The translations under genes were made by a program, and so were the position numbers. Below, piece by piece: positions 18,535 to 27,421 of a DNA stretch of 64,000 nt (position 1 is the first letter of the stretch; every line of letters begins with the position of its first letter). The DNA comes from Acinetobacter halotolerans (GTDB taxonomy: Bacteria; Pseudomonadota; Gammaproteobacteria; Pseudomonadales; Moraxellaceae): NCBI RefSeq assembly GCF_004208515.1, contig NZ_SGIM01000002.1, forward strand, positions 62,001 through 126,000, given 5' to 3'. The notes under the pieces were generated by a model. It was not told the DNA's origin. It made no database searches and worked only from the letters and a program-made list of their open reading frames with translations.

Positions 18535-18561
18535 AATCCGAGGAAGGTAGATAGAACGCCT

Positions 18562-19329
18562 ATGAAGATTAAAGCAGCATGCTTTGCAACAATATTGTTT
18601 GCAGGAAATTTATCGTTAAGCGCAAATGTATTGGCGAGCAATACAGTAACGGTCTATGCAGCTGCAAGTCTGACGGATGCAATCAATGAATTAACTCAGC
18701 ATTATCAACACGAAAATAAAGTCAAAATAAAAACCTCTTATGCAGGTTCGGCAACCTTGGCCAAACAGATCGAAGCAGGAGCACCAGCGGACCTTTTTAT
18801 TTCCGCTGATGTAGATTGGATGAATTATTTACAAAATAAAAAACGAGTCACGGCTCATCATCGGATCAACTTACTCAGCAATCGTTTAGTCCTGATTAGT
18901 CCAAAAGATCGTCCAATCAAGATTAAAATGCAAAATAGCTTTGATCCTCTGAGTGTGATTCGAGGTCGGGTTTGCACAGGAGATACCAAAAGTGTGCCTG
19001 TTGGACGATATGCAAAGCAAGCGCTAACATCGTTGGGCTGGTGGGGGAGCATAGAGCCCCGTCTCGTTGCAACGGAAGATGTACGCGCAGCTTTAAATTT
19101 CGTGGCACGTGGTGAATGCCACGCGGGAATTGTTTATGCCACAGATGCCGCGGTGACAAAGAATGTGCAGATCGCCGCCGTATTTCCTGAAAATACCCAT
19201 ACACCGATTATTTATCCTGTTGGATTACTTAAGAACAATACAGAATCCGTAAAGTTCTATCAGTTTCTGCAAAGCCGAGAAGCAACTTCTATATTTAAAA
19301 AATATGGCTTTAGTGTACTGCCGCAATGA
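18562..19329 (+). CDS. modA: Molybdate ABC transporter, periplasmic binding protein ModA
   Basis: A 255-residue periplasmic binding protein with a signal peptide (about 1-25, ending NVLAS). The mature start VTVYAAASLTDAINEL and the segment KTSYAGSATLAKQIEAGAPADLFISAD are hallmark ModA sequences; Ser and Thr in them bind the oxyanion. It captures molybdate (or tungstate) and delivers it to ModB. It is first in modABC, with modB overlapping its stop by 4 nt. Confidence 0.95.
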   Translation: MKIKAACFATILFAGNLSLSANVLASNTVTVYAAASLTDAINELTQHYQHENKVKIKTSYAGSATLAKQIEAGAPADLFISADVDWMNYLQNKKRVTAHHRINLLSNRLVLISPKDRPIKIKMQNSFDPLSVIRGRVCTGDTKSVPVGRYAKQALTSLGWWGSIEPRLVATEDVRAALNFVARGECHAGIVYATDAAVTKNVQIAAVFPENTHTPIIYPVGLLKNNTESVKFYQFLQSREATSIFKKYGFSVLPQ

Positions 19330-20015
19330 TGCTTACACCTGAAGAGATCGAAGTCCTGAAGCTGTCATGTAAAGTGGCAGCAACTTGTCTCATTTTTAGT
19401 TTAATTCCTGCCACCTTGATTGCTTGGATATTGGCGCGAAAAGAGTTTTGGGGAAAATCACTATTAGAGACGCTGGTGTTTTTACCGTTGGTGTTGCCAC
19501 CAGTGGTGCCCGGTTATTTACTATTGCAAGTTTTTGGAAACAATGGATTTTTAGGGCAGTATCTCGCACCATTCGGGATAGAGTTTGCATTTAACTGGAA
19601 AGGAGCGGTGCTTGCATCGGCAGTGATGGGGTTTCCGTTATTGGTACAATCGATACGACTTGCAATTGAACTGGTCGATCAGCGTTTAGAAATTGCGGCA
19701 AAGAGTTTGGGTGCTTCTTCATTTGGTGCATTTATGCAGGTGACTTTGCCATTGGCCAGTAGTGGTATTCTAGTGGGTAGTATTTTATGTTTCTGTCGAA
19801 GTTTAGGTGAGTTCGGTGCGACCATAACCTTTGTTGGTAACATTGCCAGTGAAACGCGAACCTTACCTTTAGCGATGTATAGTCTCATGCAGCAACCTGA
19901 TACTGAAGCCGCCGTTTGGCGCTTGATTATTTTGTCACTGACCGTTGCCTTTTTTGCCTTATGGTTTGCGCAGTGGTTCAATCGCTATCAGAAAAATAAG
20001 CGTGGGTATGCGTGA
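19326..20015 (+). CDS. modB: Molybdate ABC transporter permease ModB
   Basis: A 229-residue inner-membrane permease with about five membrane segments. The EAA loop, which contacts the ATPase, is visible as EIAAKSLGASSFGAFMQVTLPLA, and GEFGATITFVGNI near the C-terminal side is typical of ModB. It overlaps modA by 4 nt (ATGA type) and modC by 4 nt, so the three subunits are probably made in coupled fashion. Confidence 0.95.
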   Translation: MMLTPEEIEVLKLSCKVAATCLIFSLIPATLIAWILARKEFWGKSLLETLVFLPLVLPPVVPGYLLLQVFGNNGFLGQYLAPFGIEFAFNWKGAVLASAVMGFPLLVQSIRLAIELVDQRLEIAAKSLGASSFGAFMQVTLPLASSGILVGSILCFCRSLGEFGATITFVGNIASETRTLPLAMYSLMQQPDTEAAVWRLIILSLTVAFFALWFAQWFNRYQKNKRGYA

Positions 20016-20632
20016 TGATCGATTGTCATATTCGTTTACAACAAGGTCAATTTAGTCTTGATCAGCATTTCCAGTCGGATCATACAGTTATTGGTTTATT
20101 TGGCGCGTCAGGTTCAGGAAAAACCACAATTTTACATAGTATTGCTGGCATAATTACTCCCCAATCTGGCTGGATCAAGGTTCAGAATCAGACATGGTTT
20201 GATCACTGCCAAAAAATTAATTTAAGCACGCAACAACGCCGTGTCGGATTAGTTTTTCAGGATGCACAACTGTTTCCACATAAAAATGTGATGCAAAATT
20301 TATTGTTTGGATTTAAGCATATTCAGCCACAGCAGCGACAGTTTGAGGTGGACTACATTGTAGAGTTACTCAAATTAGGTCATTTGATTGATCGGATGCC
20401 AATTAAACTTTCAGGAGGAGAGAAACAGCGTGTGGCCTTGGGCCGAGCATTGCTTTATTCACCGCAACTATTGCTCTTGGATGAGCCATTATCTGCCTTA
20501 GATGCTGCTCACAAAGCTGAGATTATTCCTTTTTTTCAAAAGGTGATACAGGATATTAAAATCCCGATGCTGTATGTCAGCCATGACAAAGCAGAAATAG
20601 AGCAACTCACAGATGTGATGTGGTATTTATAA
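20012..20632 (+). CDS. modC: Molybdate ABC transporter ATPase ModC, short form
   Basis: A 206-residue ABC ATPase with Walker A GASGSGKTT (about 31-39), Q-loop VFQDAQLFPH, signature LSGGEKQR, Walker B LLLLDEPLSALD and the switch His in VSHD. It ends right after the ATPase domain; well-studied ModC proteins are about 350 residues and carry C-terminal TOBE molybdate-binding domains, absent here. The stop is in ordinary sequence and no remnant follows before the next gene, so this looks like a genuine short form. It overlaps the end of the convergent metal-sensor gene by 6 nt. Confidence 0.9.
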   Translation: MMIDCHIRLQQGQFSLDQHFQSDHTVIGLFGASGSGKTTILHSIAGIITPQSGWIKVQNQTWFDHCQKINLSTQQRRVGLVFQDAQLFPHKNVMQNLLFGFKHIQPQQRQFEVDYIVELLKLGHLIDRMPIKLSGGEKQRVALGRALLYSPQLLLLDEPLSALDAAHKAEIIPFFQKVIQDIKIPMLYVSHDKAEIEQLTDVMWYL

Positions 20633-20893
20633 ATAGCGTTGCAATAAGCTTAGAAACTTCTGAATTTCTTCGTCATTCACCTGATTAGTGTCTTTTAAAA
20701 CGTGTTCTTTTAAATGTTGTTCAATCAATTGATTCATGAGTCCATTGACAGCACCTCTAATTGCAGCAACTTGTTGCAATACATCCATGCACGACTGATC
20801 GGGATGGGTCAACGATTTCTCAACAGCATTAAGCTGACCTTGCAGTCTTTTTACTCGATTTAAAATTTTTTTGTCCTGCTGTAGATGTGCCAT
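20627..20893 (-). CDS. CsoR/RcnR-family metal-responsive repressor (DmeR-like)
   Basis: An 88-residue all-helical DUF156 protein. The key ligand positions of the nickel/cobalt sensor RcnR are all present: His3, Cys35, His60 and His64, whereas the formaldehyde sensor FrmR lacks His3 and His64. This points to nickel or cobalt sensing. It is divergent from a DmeF-type exporter gene, with a matching operator between them, the arrangement known as dmeRF in Rhizobium. Metal binding would release DNA and derepress the exporter and the regulator itself. Confidence 0.88.
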   Translation of the reverse strand: MAHLQQDKKILNRVKRLQGQLNAVEKSLTHPDQSCMDVLQQVAAIRGAVNGLMNQLIEQHLKEHVLKDTNQVNDEEIQKFLSLLQRYL

Positions 20894-20915
20894 TATTTTT
20901 CTCCAAAAAAATAAT

Positions 20916-20932
20916 ATACTGGTAGGGAGTAT
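20916..20932. promoter_or_regulatory. RcnR/CsoR-type operator shared by repressor and exporter
   Basis: The 17-bp sequence ATACTGGTAGGGAGTAT has the TACT-(G-rich 7 nt)-AGTA form of RcnR and FrmR operators. It lies 23 bp from the repressor start and 19 bp from the exporter start, so one site can control both directions. The G tract is interrupted by TA, a small departure from the classical six-G core. Confidence 0.75.
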
Positions 20933-20950
20933 ATTTTAAAGTTAAACAAT

Positions 20951-21874
20951 ATGCAGCATAGTAACTTGAAACGTCGTCATTCTCATCAATTTGATCAGGG
21001 AAATCCTTTAGCTCAAAAAAGAATTTTAATTGCCACGCTATTGACTGCGGTCATGATGATATTAGAAATTCTAGGTGGTTGGATTTTTAACTCCATGGCT
21101 TTGCTGGCAGATGGCTGGCATATGAGTTCACATATGTTGGCTTTGGGGTTGGCCTATTTTGCTTATCGTATGGCGCGCCATTATGCCCATGATCCGCGGT
21201 TTAGTTTTGGAACGTGGAAAATCGAGGTACTGGCAGGTTATAGCAGTGCGATTTTATTGATGGTCGTGGCTGTGTTAATGGGTGTTCACTCGATTGAAAG
21301 ATTGATTAATCCCGTCACGATTCATTTTAATCAAGCAATTCCGATTGCGATTGTGGGCTTAGCTGTGAATCTGATTTGTGCTTGGTTACTGCATGAGGAT
21401 GGACATCACCATCATGGCCATGATCACCAGCACCATCATCATGAACATCACCATGATTTAAATCAGAAAGCTGCTTTTTTGCACGTGGTTGCTGATGCTG
21501 TCACCTCTGTATTGGCGATCATTGCTTTGTTTGCTGCAAAATATTTTGGATGGAATTTTCTGGATGCGGTACTTGGTATTCTAGGCGCAATATTGGTTGC
21601 AAAATGGTCATGGGGATTAATGCGCGAAACAGGAAAAACATTGCTAGATGCAGAGATGGCGCATCCGCTCGTTCAAGAAATACAGGACGTAATTGAACAG
21701 TTTCCTCAGGTTGAAATTACTGATTTACATGTGTGGAAAGTAGGTAAGGGCAAGTTTTCTTGTATTCTCGGATTAGAAACAGGAGCCATGGATTTAACGC
21801 CAGATCGAATTAAAGCGGGATTGGCCATTCATGAAGAAATTGTACATGCATCTGTCGAGATTCATTATATTTAA
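20951..21874 (+). CDS. dmeF: DmeF-type cation diffusion facilitator, divalent metal exporter
   Basis: A 307-residue CDF antiporter with six membrane segments. The metal site residues are visible in ADGWHMSSH (about 53-61) and HVVADAVTSV (178-187). A His-rich cytoplasmic loop (about 152-169, 14 His) between segments 4 and 5 is typical of DmeF/ZitB-type proteins. It exports cobalt, nickel or related divalent ions to the periplasm. The neighbouring RcnR-like sensor favours cobalt/nickel over zinc. No Shine-Dalgarno sequence is evident before the ATG. Confidence 0.85.
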   Translation: MQHSNLKRRHSHQFDQGNPLAQKRILIATLLTAVMMILEILGGWIFNSMALLADGWHMSSHMLALGLAYFAYRMARHYAHDPRFSFGTWKIEVLAGYSSAILLMVVAVLMGVHSIERLINPVTIHFNQAIPIAIVGLAVNLICAWLLHEDGHHHHGHDHQHHHHEHHHDLNQKAAFLHVVADAVTSVLAIIALFAAKYFGWNFLDAVLGILGAILVAKWSWGLMRETGKTLLDAEMAHPLVQEIQDVIEQFPQVEITDLHVWKVGKGKFSCILGLETGAMDLTPDRIKAGLAIHEEIVHASVEIHYI

Positions 21875-21880
21875 TCTTGA

Positions 21881-21917
21881 AGCGATTCGCGTTAATAAGT
21901 GGACAACGCGAATCGCT
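21881..21917. terminator. Bidirectional terminator between dmeF and chrA
   Basis: A perfect 13-bp stem, AGCGATTCGCGTT (21881-21893) and AACGCGAATCGCT (21905-21917), with an 11-nt loop, followed by ATTTTC. It lies between two convergent genes and can serve both. Confidence 0.8.
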
Positions 21918-21927
21918 ATTTTCAATC

Positions 21928-23268
21928 TTATATGAGATATAAAAGCAAACCACATAATGCCGAAGCAAAGATCACATACAGCACATTGATCTGGAATTTA
22001 AATAATGCAATTAAAGCGGCAAGAGTCATCAGTGCAGCTTCAAAATTAAATCCCTGATCAAAACCATTAGGCCACAGTACATGGTAGCCAAAGAACAGTG
22101 CGAGATTTAAAATTACCCCAACCACTGCTGCAGTGATCGCAGTAAGTGGAGCTGTAAATTTAAGCTGGTTATGGGTAGATTCGATGACAGGTGCACCCGC
22201 CAAAATAAATACAAAAGAAAAGAGAAAGGTAAACCAAGTCACGATCACAGCGCCAATTGCGCCTGCGAGAAATAAATGTTCAGTTCCCAATAAAGCAGAA
22301 TTGAAAGCGCCAAGGAAACCGACAAAAGCCACCACCATAATCAGCGGCCCGGGGGTACTTTCACCTAATGCGAGCCCATCAATCATTTGCGTTGGGCTAA
22401 GCCAACCATAATATTCAACGGCACCTTGATACACATATGGCAAAACTGCATAAGCGCCACCAAAGGTGAGTAAGGCAGCCTTAGTGAAGAACCATGCCAT
22501 TTGGGTATAAGTATGTTGCCATCCCAGCGTTAAAGACAGCATTAAAATAGGGATGCACCATAATAATCCTGCAATACTTAAAATCTTGAGCAGATTTCCC
22601 CAGCGGAAAATAGCATGACTAGGCGGCGGTGTATCATCATCAATCACTGCTGTACCATAACGCTTTGAAGTATTTGCGTGGGCATTCTGCTGAGTAAACA
22701 ATAGTGGGTATTTTTTGCTGATTAAATAGCCAAGTATTGCTGCACTGAGGATGATAAGTGGAAAGGGAATATTAAAGAAAAATATCGCGATAAATGCGGC
22801 TACTGCAATGCTCCATAAGCAAGGATTCTTTAATGAACGACTGCCAATTCTATAGGTTGCATGAAACACAATCGCTGTGACAGCGGGTTTTATGCCGTAA
22901 AAAAGTCCTGCAATAATCGGAACGTCACCGAATTGGATATAGATCCATGAGAGTATGATCAGAATAAATAATGAGGGTAGAAAAAACAAAATGCCAGCAA
23001 CCAAACCACCGATAGTGCGATGCATTAACCAACCAATATAGGTGGCTAATTGTTGCGCCTCTGGACCAGGAAGCAACATACAGTAATTCAATGCATGTAA
23101 AAATCTTTTTTCAGAAATCCAGCGTCTGCGTTCGACTAATTCTTGGTGCATCACGGCAATTTGACCAGCTGGACCACCAAAGCTAATAAAACCTAACTTT
23201 AGCCAAAATAAAAAGGCTTGCCAAAATGGAATCGTTGGAGCTTGGTTTGGTGCGTCAGCTTGTTGCAT
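21928..23268 (-). CDS. chrA: Chromate transporter ChrA
   Basis: A long-chain CHR-family membrane protein of about 446 residues with two homologous halves, each opening with the family motif: FWLKLGFISFGGPAGQIAVM in the N-terminal half and FFTKAALLTFGGAYAVLPYV in the C-terminal half, followed by ESTPGPLIMVVAFVGF. ChrA proteins export chromate driven by the proton gradient. An upstream GTG at 23322 would add 18 residues without family similarity; the ATG at 23268 with a weak TGAGAA site is preferred. Expression is isolated: no chrB regulator lies nearby. Confidence 0.9.
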   Translation of the reverse strand: MQQADAPNQAPTIPFWQAFLFWLKLGFISFGGPAGQIAVMHQELVERRRWISEKRFLHALNYCMLLPGPEAQQLATYIGWLMHRTIGGLVAGILFFLPSLFILIILSWIYIQFGDVPIIAGLFYGIKPAVTAIVFHATYRIGSRSLKNPCLWSIAVAAFIAIFFFNIPFPLIILSAAILGYLISKKYPLLFTQQNAHANTSKRYGTAVIDDDTPPPSHAIFRWGNLLKILSIAGLLWCIPILMLSLTLGWQHTYTQMAWFFTKAALLTFGGAYAVLPYVYQGAVEYYGWLSPTQMIDGLALGESTPGPLIMVVAFVGFLGAFNSALLGTEHLFLAGAIGAVIVTWFTFLFSFVFILAGAPVIESTHNQLKFTAPLTAITAAVVGVILNLALFFGYHVLWPNGFDQGFNFEAALMTLAALIALFKFQINVLYVIFASALCGLLLYLI

Positions 23269-23622
23269 GATTTTTCTCAGAACGCTGTTGATTTTTTCAC
23301 ATAAACGATATCGTCTATGCACTTTAATAACAGCGAATTATAGGTGAGTCAGTTTTATTCGTCTTGTATATTTTGCATGTGTATTTATTCAAAAAAATGA
23401 AAATGCCATAAATATTTGCACGGTTTTGATAGACCCTTTGCATCATTGCTTAGCCTCTTTGTATTTCTTCCATCAAGAGAAACAAAAGGGGCTTAGGGGA
23501 AATCTATAAGAAGAATGAATGTTTTATATACCTCAAAAGAATAAACAACGCATTTTTTCTTATTTTTAATCATAAAACATGACGCATACCATAAGTCCTT
23601 ATTATTGAAAGATCATCTCATT
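23269..23622. other. Intergenic region between chrA and tauA
   Basis: A 354-bp AT-rich stretch between divergent genes. It must contain the promoters of chrA and tauABCD, but I could not pick a convincing -35/-10 pair for either. No ORF, RNA gene or strong hairpin was seen. Confidence 0.5.
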
Positions 23623-24645
23623 ATGGGCCTCAAAAACCGCAAGCCACTTATTGTTACAACAATCGTCCTTGTGGCGATAGTTGTTTTTATTATTTATCAA
23701 AATCAAAAAGATGCTACATCAGTACAATCAAAAAATAACAAATCGGTGGTGATTGCTTATCAGACGGGTATTGATCCAACCAAAGTAGCACAGGCCAATG
23801 GTGATTATGAGCGTGATAGTCAGCAATCCATTCAATGGCGTAAATTTGATGCGGGCTCAGATGTAGTCAATGCACTAGCATCAGGTGATGTGGTGATCGG
23901 CAATATTGGTTCAAGTCCATTCGCTGCCGCTGCCAGTCGTGATTTACCCATCGAAGTATTTTTAGTGACTTCAAAATTAGGTGGTTCTGAGGCTTTGGTG
24001 GTGAGTCATAAATCTGGAATTAAAACACCACAAGATTTGGTCGGTAAAACCATTGCTGTGCCATTCGTTTCGACTACACATTACAGCCTATTGTCTGCCT
24101 TAGAGCATTGGGATATTGCGGATAACCAAGTCAAGATTATTAATTTACGTCCACCTGAAATTACTGCGGCTTGGGAACGTGGTGATATCGATGCAGCTTA
24201 TGTTTGGGAACCTGCATTAAGCAAAATCAAAGCTAGCGGGCAGGTGCTTACGGATTCGAAACAAGTCGGCGAGTGGGGTGCACCAACCTATGATCTTTGG
24301 GTAGTGCGCAAAGATTTTGCTGATAAAAATCCTGAATTCCTCAAAGCCTTCGTAAAAACCAGCTTGAAGCAGATCGAAGCCTATAACCAAGATCCCAAAG
24401 CCTTTGAACAAAATACGGACAATATTCAGAAAATTGCGCAACTGACGGGGTCGGATAGCAAAGATATTCCATTGCTCCTATCTGGAAATATATATCTGGC
24501 TGGTAAGCAACAACAAGCGACGTTAGCGGGTGAGTTCGCCAAGAATATTTTTGATACAGCAACTTTTTTAAAAAGTCAGGGCAAAGTGGATCAAGTCAAA
24601 CCTGACTATAAAGCCACTGTCACGACTCAGTTCTTACAGCCATAG
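23623..24645 (+). CDS. tauA: Taurine ABC transporter, substrate-binding protein TauA
   Basis: A 340-residue sulfonate-type binding protein. The N-terminus is one membrane segment (about 9-26), acting as signal or anchor. The mature part begins KSVVIAYQTGIDPTKVAQANG and contains GDVVIGNIGSSPFAAAASRDLPIEVF and ITAAWERGDIDAAYVWEPAL, all characteristic of TauA. An upstream TTG at 23605 would add six residues, but the ATG at 23623 gives a better signal sequence. It begins tauABCD, used for taurine as a sulfur source when sulfate is scarce. Confidence 0.93.
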   Translation: MGLKNRKPLIVTTIVLVAIVVFIIYQNQKDATSVQSKNNKSVVIAYQTGIDPTKVAQANGDYERDSQQSIQWRKFDAGSDVVNALASGDVVIGNIGSSPFAAAASRDLPIEVFLVTSKLGGSEALVVSHKSGIKTPQDLVGKTIAVPFVSTTHYSLLSALEHWDIADNQVKIINLRPPEITAAWERGDIDAAYVWEPALSKIKASGQVLTDSKQVGEWGAPTYDLWVVRKDFADKNPEFLKAFVKTSLKQIEAYNQDPKAFEQNTDNIQKIAQLTGSDSKDIPLLLSGNIYLAGKQQQATLAGEFAKNIFDTATFLKSQGKVDQVKPDYKATVTTQFLQP

Positions 24646-24654
24646 GAGATCGAA

Positions 24655-25446
24655 ATGAGCGTATTAGCTGCCGAGCATCTTCATTTAACTTTTCCAAAGC
24701 AGACGATGCCTGTACTTCACGACATTCATCTCAAGATTGAAGAAGGGACTTTGACTGTTATTTTGGGTGAGTCCGGCTGTGGTAAAACAACATTGTTGAA
24801 TATTTTGGCAGGTTTTCAAAAGCCAAGTTCGGGGCAGATTAAACTGGATGATGAAGTGCTTACTGCACCTGATGCACGCCGCGCTGTGGTGTTTCAGGAT
24901 CACGCTTTGCTGCCTTGGTTAAATGTCTCTGAAAATATTGGTTTTGCTTTGCAGCTCAAAGGCTTAAAAGCACATGAAATTCAACAGCAAGTTGATACGA
25001 TCCTGAAAGTTGTTGGTTTGAGCCATGTTGCCAAAGCTAATATTTGGGAACTGTCAGGGGGCATGAAGCAACGTGTTGGTATTGCACGTGCTTTGATTAG
25101 CCATGCAGCTTTTATCTTGTTGGATGAACCTTTTGCAGCATTAGATGCATTTACTCGTGAAACCATGCAGCAGTTGGTTTTGGATTTATGGATTGAACAA
25201 AATAAATCCTTCTTTCTGATCACACATGATATTGAAGAAGCCTTGTTACTGAGCAATCAACTGGTGTTGATGACAGCTCGTCCCGGCAAGATCGTGGAAA
25301 CTTTAAAATTAGATTTTGCTGATCGCTATAAACGGGGCGAATCCATTCGTGCGATTAAATCTGATTCAAAATTTATTCAATTACGTGAGCAATTGTTTGA
25401 ACGGTTACGTGTACAGAAACAAGCAGTAAATGAGGTGACTGTATGA
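24655..25446 (+). CDS. tauB: Taurine ABC transporter ATPase TauB
   Basis: A 263-residue ABC ATPase of the nitrate/sulfonate/taurine branch. It shows Walker A GESGCGKTT, Q-loop VFQDHALLPWLNV, signature LSGGMKQRVGIARAL, Walker B FILLDEPFAALDA and ITHDIEEA. It energises TauA/TauC uptake. An AGGAGA ribosome binding site is present. Its stop overlaps tauC by 4 nt. Confidence 0.94.
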   Translation: MSVLAAEHLHLTFPKQTMPVLHDIHLKIEEGTLTVILGESGCGKTTLLNILAGFQKPSSGQIKLDDEVLTAPDARRAVVFQDHALLPWLNVSENIGFALQLKGLKAHEIQQQVDTILKVVGLSHVAKANIWELSGGMKQRVGIARALISHAAFILLDEPFAALDAFTRETMQQLVLDLWIEQNKSFFLITHDIEEALLLSNQLVLMTARPGKIVETLKLDFADRYKRGESIRAIKSDSKFIQLREQLFERLRVQKQAVNEVTV

Positions 25447-26324
25447 CGGGTCAAGCAAAAAATATCGTCTATGAAGTTACGAAGACGGCTGAGCTGCATC
25501 CATCCGAGCCAAAGCAATCAAGTTTCGTTCTGAATGCATTAGGAGGGTTTGTAGCTCGCCGCCGTAATTTGATTCTTAGTTTGTCGAGTGTTTTGAGTGT
25601 ATTAGCGATTTGGTATCTGATCACTGCATTAAACATTGTCCCAAGCCTATTTTTACCGAGTCCGCAAGCGGTATGGCAGAAGTTCCTTGAAGTCAGTCAA
25701 CAAGGCTTTATGCAAGCAACATTGTGGCAGCATTTGGCGGCAAGTATTTCACGGGTCTTGCTGGCTTTAGTCGCGGCGATTGCCATTGGTGTGCCTGTCG
25801 GTTTGTGGATGGGATTGAACAAATGGGTGCGTGCGCTGCTTGATCCGTTGGTTGAGTTATTGCGTCCGATTCCACCTTTGGCCTATTTACCTTTATTGGT
25901 GATCTGGTTCGGCATTGGTGAAACCACCAAAGTGCTTTTGATTTTCTTTTCGATCCTTGCACCCGTGATTATCAGCAGTACCCATGGCGTGTTGAGCCAT
26001 CAACTTAATCGTGAGCGTGCTGCTTTATCTTTAGGCGCGAGCCAGTCACAAGTGTTTTGGCATGTGATTTTACCAACGGCTTTACCGCATATTTTGACAG
26101 GAATCCGTATTGGTCTAGGTGTGGGCTGGTCAACCTTAGTAGCATCGGAGTTGGTGGCAGCAGATCGTGGTATTGGTTTTATGGTGCAGTCAGCGGCGCA
26201 ATTCCTGATCACCGATACTGTGGTACTCGGCATCATTGTGATTGCCATTGTCGCCGTCAGTTTTGAATTGTTTTTGCGTTGGTTACAACAGCAACTCTCG
26301 CCTTGGTATGGTCAACAGTTATAA
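25443..26324 (+). CDS. tauC: Taurine ABC transporter permease TauC
   Basis: A 293-residue inner-membrane permease with six predicted membrane segments and the EAA-type loop RAALSLGASQSQVFWHVILPTALPHILTG shown by its core ERAALSLGAS. VASELVAADRGIGFMVQSAAQFL is typical of sulfonate permeases. The N-terminus has an extra 35-residue cytoplasmic segment. It overlaps tauB by 4 nt and is followed by tauD after 14 bp. Confidence 0.94.
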   Translation: MTGQAKNIVYEVTKTAELHPSEPKQSSFVLNALGGFVARRRNLILSLSSVLSVLAIWYLITALNIVPSLFLPSPQAVWQKFLEVSQQGFMQATLWQHLAASISRVLLALVAAIAIGVPVGLWMGLNKWVRALLDPLVELLRPIPPLAYLPLLVIWFGIGETTKVLLIFFSILAPVIISSTHGVLSHQLNRERAALSLGASQSQVFWHVILPTALPHILTGIRIGLGVGWSTLVASELVAADRGIGFMVQSAAQFLITDTVVLGIIVIAIVAVSFELFLRWLQQQLSPWYGQQL

Positions 26325-26338
26325 GTGTGGATGTAAAA

Positions 26339-27184
26339 ATGACGTTAAATATTGAAATCATTAAACCAAGCATTGGTGCAATTATTCACGATGTAGATCT
26401 AAATATGGTTGATGCAAAGACGACCCAACACATTCAACAGGCGTTGCTTGATCATCATGTGATTTTCTTCCGTCATCAGCAGTTAGCACCGCAAGCCCAA
26501 GCTGATTTGGCACGTGGTTTTGGTTCTTTGCATATTCATCCGATTTTTCCAACGGTGGAAAATGTACCTGAAATCATTGTATTGGATAGCTGGAAACAAG
26601 ACTTACGTGACAATGAGTTATGGCATACTGATGTCACGTTTAGCCAAAATCCGCCATTAGGTTGCGTCTTACAAGCCATCAAGATTCCACCTGTGGGTGG
26701 CGATACACTGTGGTCAAGTGGAGTCGCTGCATTTGCTGCACTGGATCAAGACTTACAGCAAAAGTTGCAAGGCTTAACGGCTACCCATGATATTCGTCAG
26801 TCTTTCCCGATTGAACGTTTTGCACACAATGAGGTTGAGCGTCAAAAACTGGAACAAACCTTTAAACGTAATCCTCCTGTCATTCATCCAGTGGTGAGAA
26901 CCCATCCTGTCACAGGTCAGCCGATTTTATTCGTGAGTGAAGGTTTTACCACGCGTATTAATGAATTAGATAAAGCCGAAAGTGCTGAGTTGTTACAGTA
27001 TCTATTTGCGCATGCGACCAGTGAGCAGTTCCATTTACGTTGGCAGTGGCAGGCGGGTGACGTGGCAATTTGGGATAATCGTTGCACGCAGCATAAGGCT
27101 TTATTTGATTATGGTGATGCGCATCGGATTATGCATCGCGCCACCATTAATGGTGATGTTCCGTTTTATCAAGCTGCAAGTTAA
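26339..27184 (+). CDS. tauD: Taurine dioxygenase TauD
   Basis: A 281-residue Fe(II)/2-oxoglutarate-dependent dioxygenase that releases sulfite from taurine, giving aminoacetaldehyde. The facial triad is visible: His and Asp in LWHTDVTF and the distal His in NRCTQHKAL, followed by the 2-oxoglutarate-binding Arg in HRIMHRATI. The ATG at 26339 is the right start, since reading further upstream runs into the end of tauC with no family similarity. Confidence 0.95.
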   Translation: MTLNIEIIKPSIGAIIHDVDLNMVDAKTTQHIQQALLDHHVIFFRHQQLAPQAQADLARGFGSLHIHPIFPTVENVPEIIVLDSWKQDLRDNELWHTDVTFSQNPPLGCVLQAIKIPPVGGDTLWSSGVAAFAALDQDLQQKLQGLTATHDIRQSFPIERFAHNEVERQKLEQTFKRNPPVIHPVVRTHPVTGQPILFVSEGFTTRINELDKAESAELLQYLFAHATSEQFHLRWQWQAGDVAIWDNRCTQHKALFDYGDAHRIMHRATINGDVPFYQAAS

Positions 27185-27209
27185 ATTTCTATTTTTCGGT
27201 TATTTAAAG

Positions 27210-27241
27210 CAAGCTTGGGATGCTAGTGAGCCCTAAGCTTG
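27210..27241 (+). terminator. Probable terminator after tauD
   Basis: A stem of CAAGCTTGGG (27210-27219) and CCCTAAGCTTG (27231-27241) with one bulged base and an 11-nt loop, followed by TTTGTG. The T tract is short, so termination may be incomplete. Confidence 0.5.
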
Positions 27242-27355
27242 TTTGTGCTTGAATGATAATCTGTTGAACATTTGACAAAAAATACATTTTTTTAGACCAA
27301 AATCCCTTTTTATAAAAAAATAAATTCCCTTAACGCTTTTGGCTATCGCATAATT

Positions 27356-27383
27356 TTGTTTAACTTTAAACATGCTTTATAAC
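27356..27383 (+). promoter_or_regulatory. Candidate sigma-70 promoter of the ceramidase-like gene
   Basis: TTGTTT (27356-27361), a 16-nt spacer and TATAAC (27378-27383), about 38 nt before the start codon. Placement is good, and both hexamers match four or more consensus bases. Confidence 0.45.
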
Positions 27384-27421
27384 AGATAGTTAGAAAAAGA
27401 ATTTAATAAGGGAATGTACCA

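Noticed and set aside
18428..18561. Molybdenum-cofactor riboswitch before modA
   Set aside because: The gap is only 134 bp, and the one evident structure is a short DNA palindrome better explained as a ModE operator.
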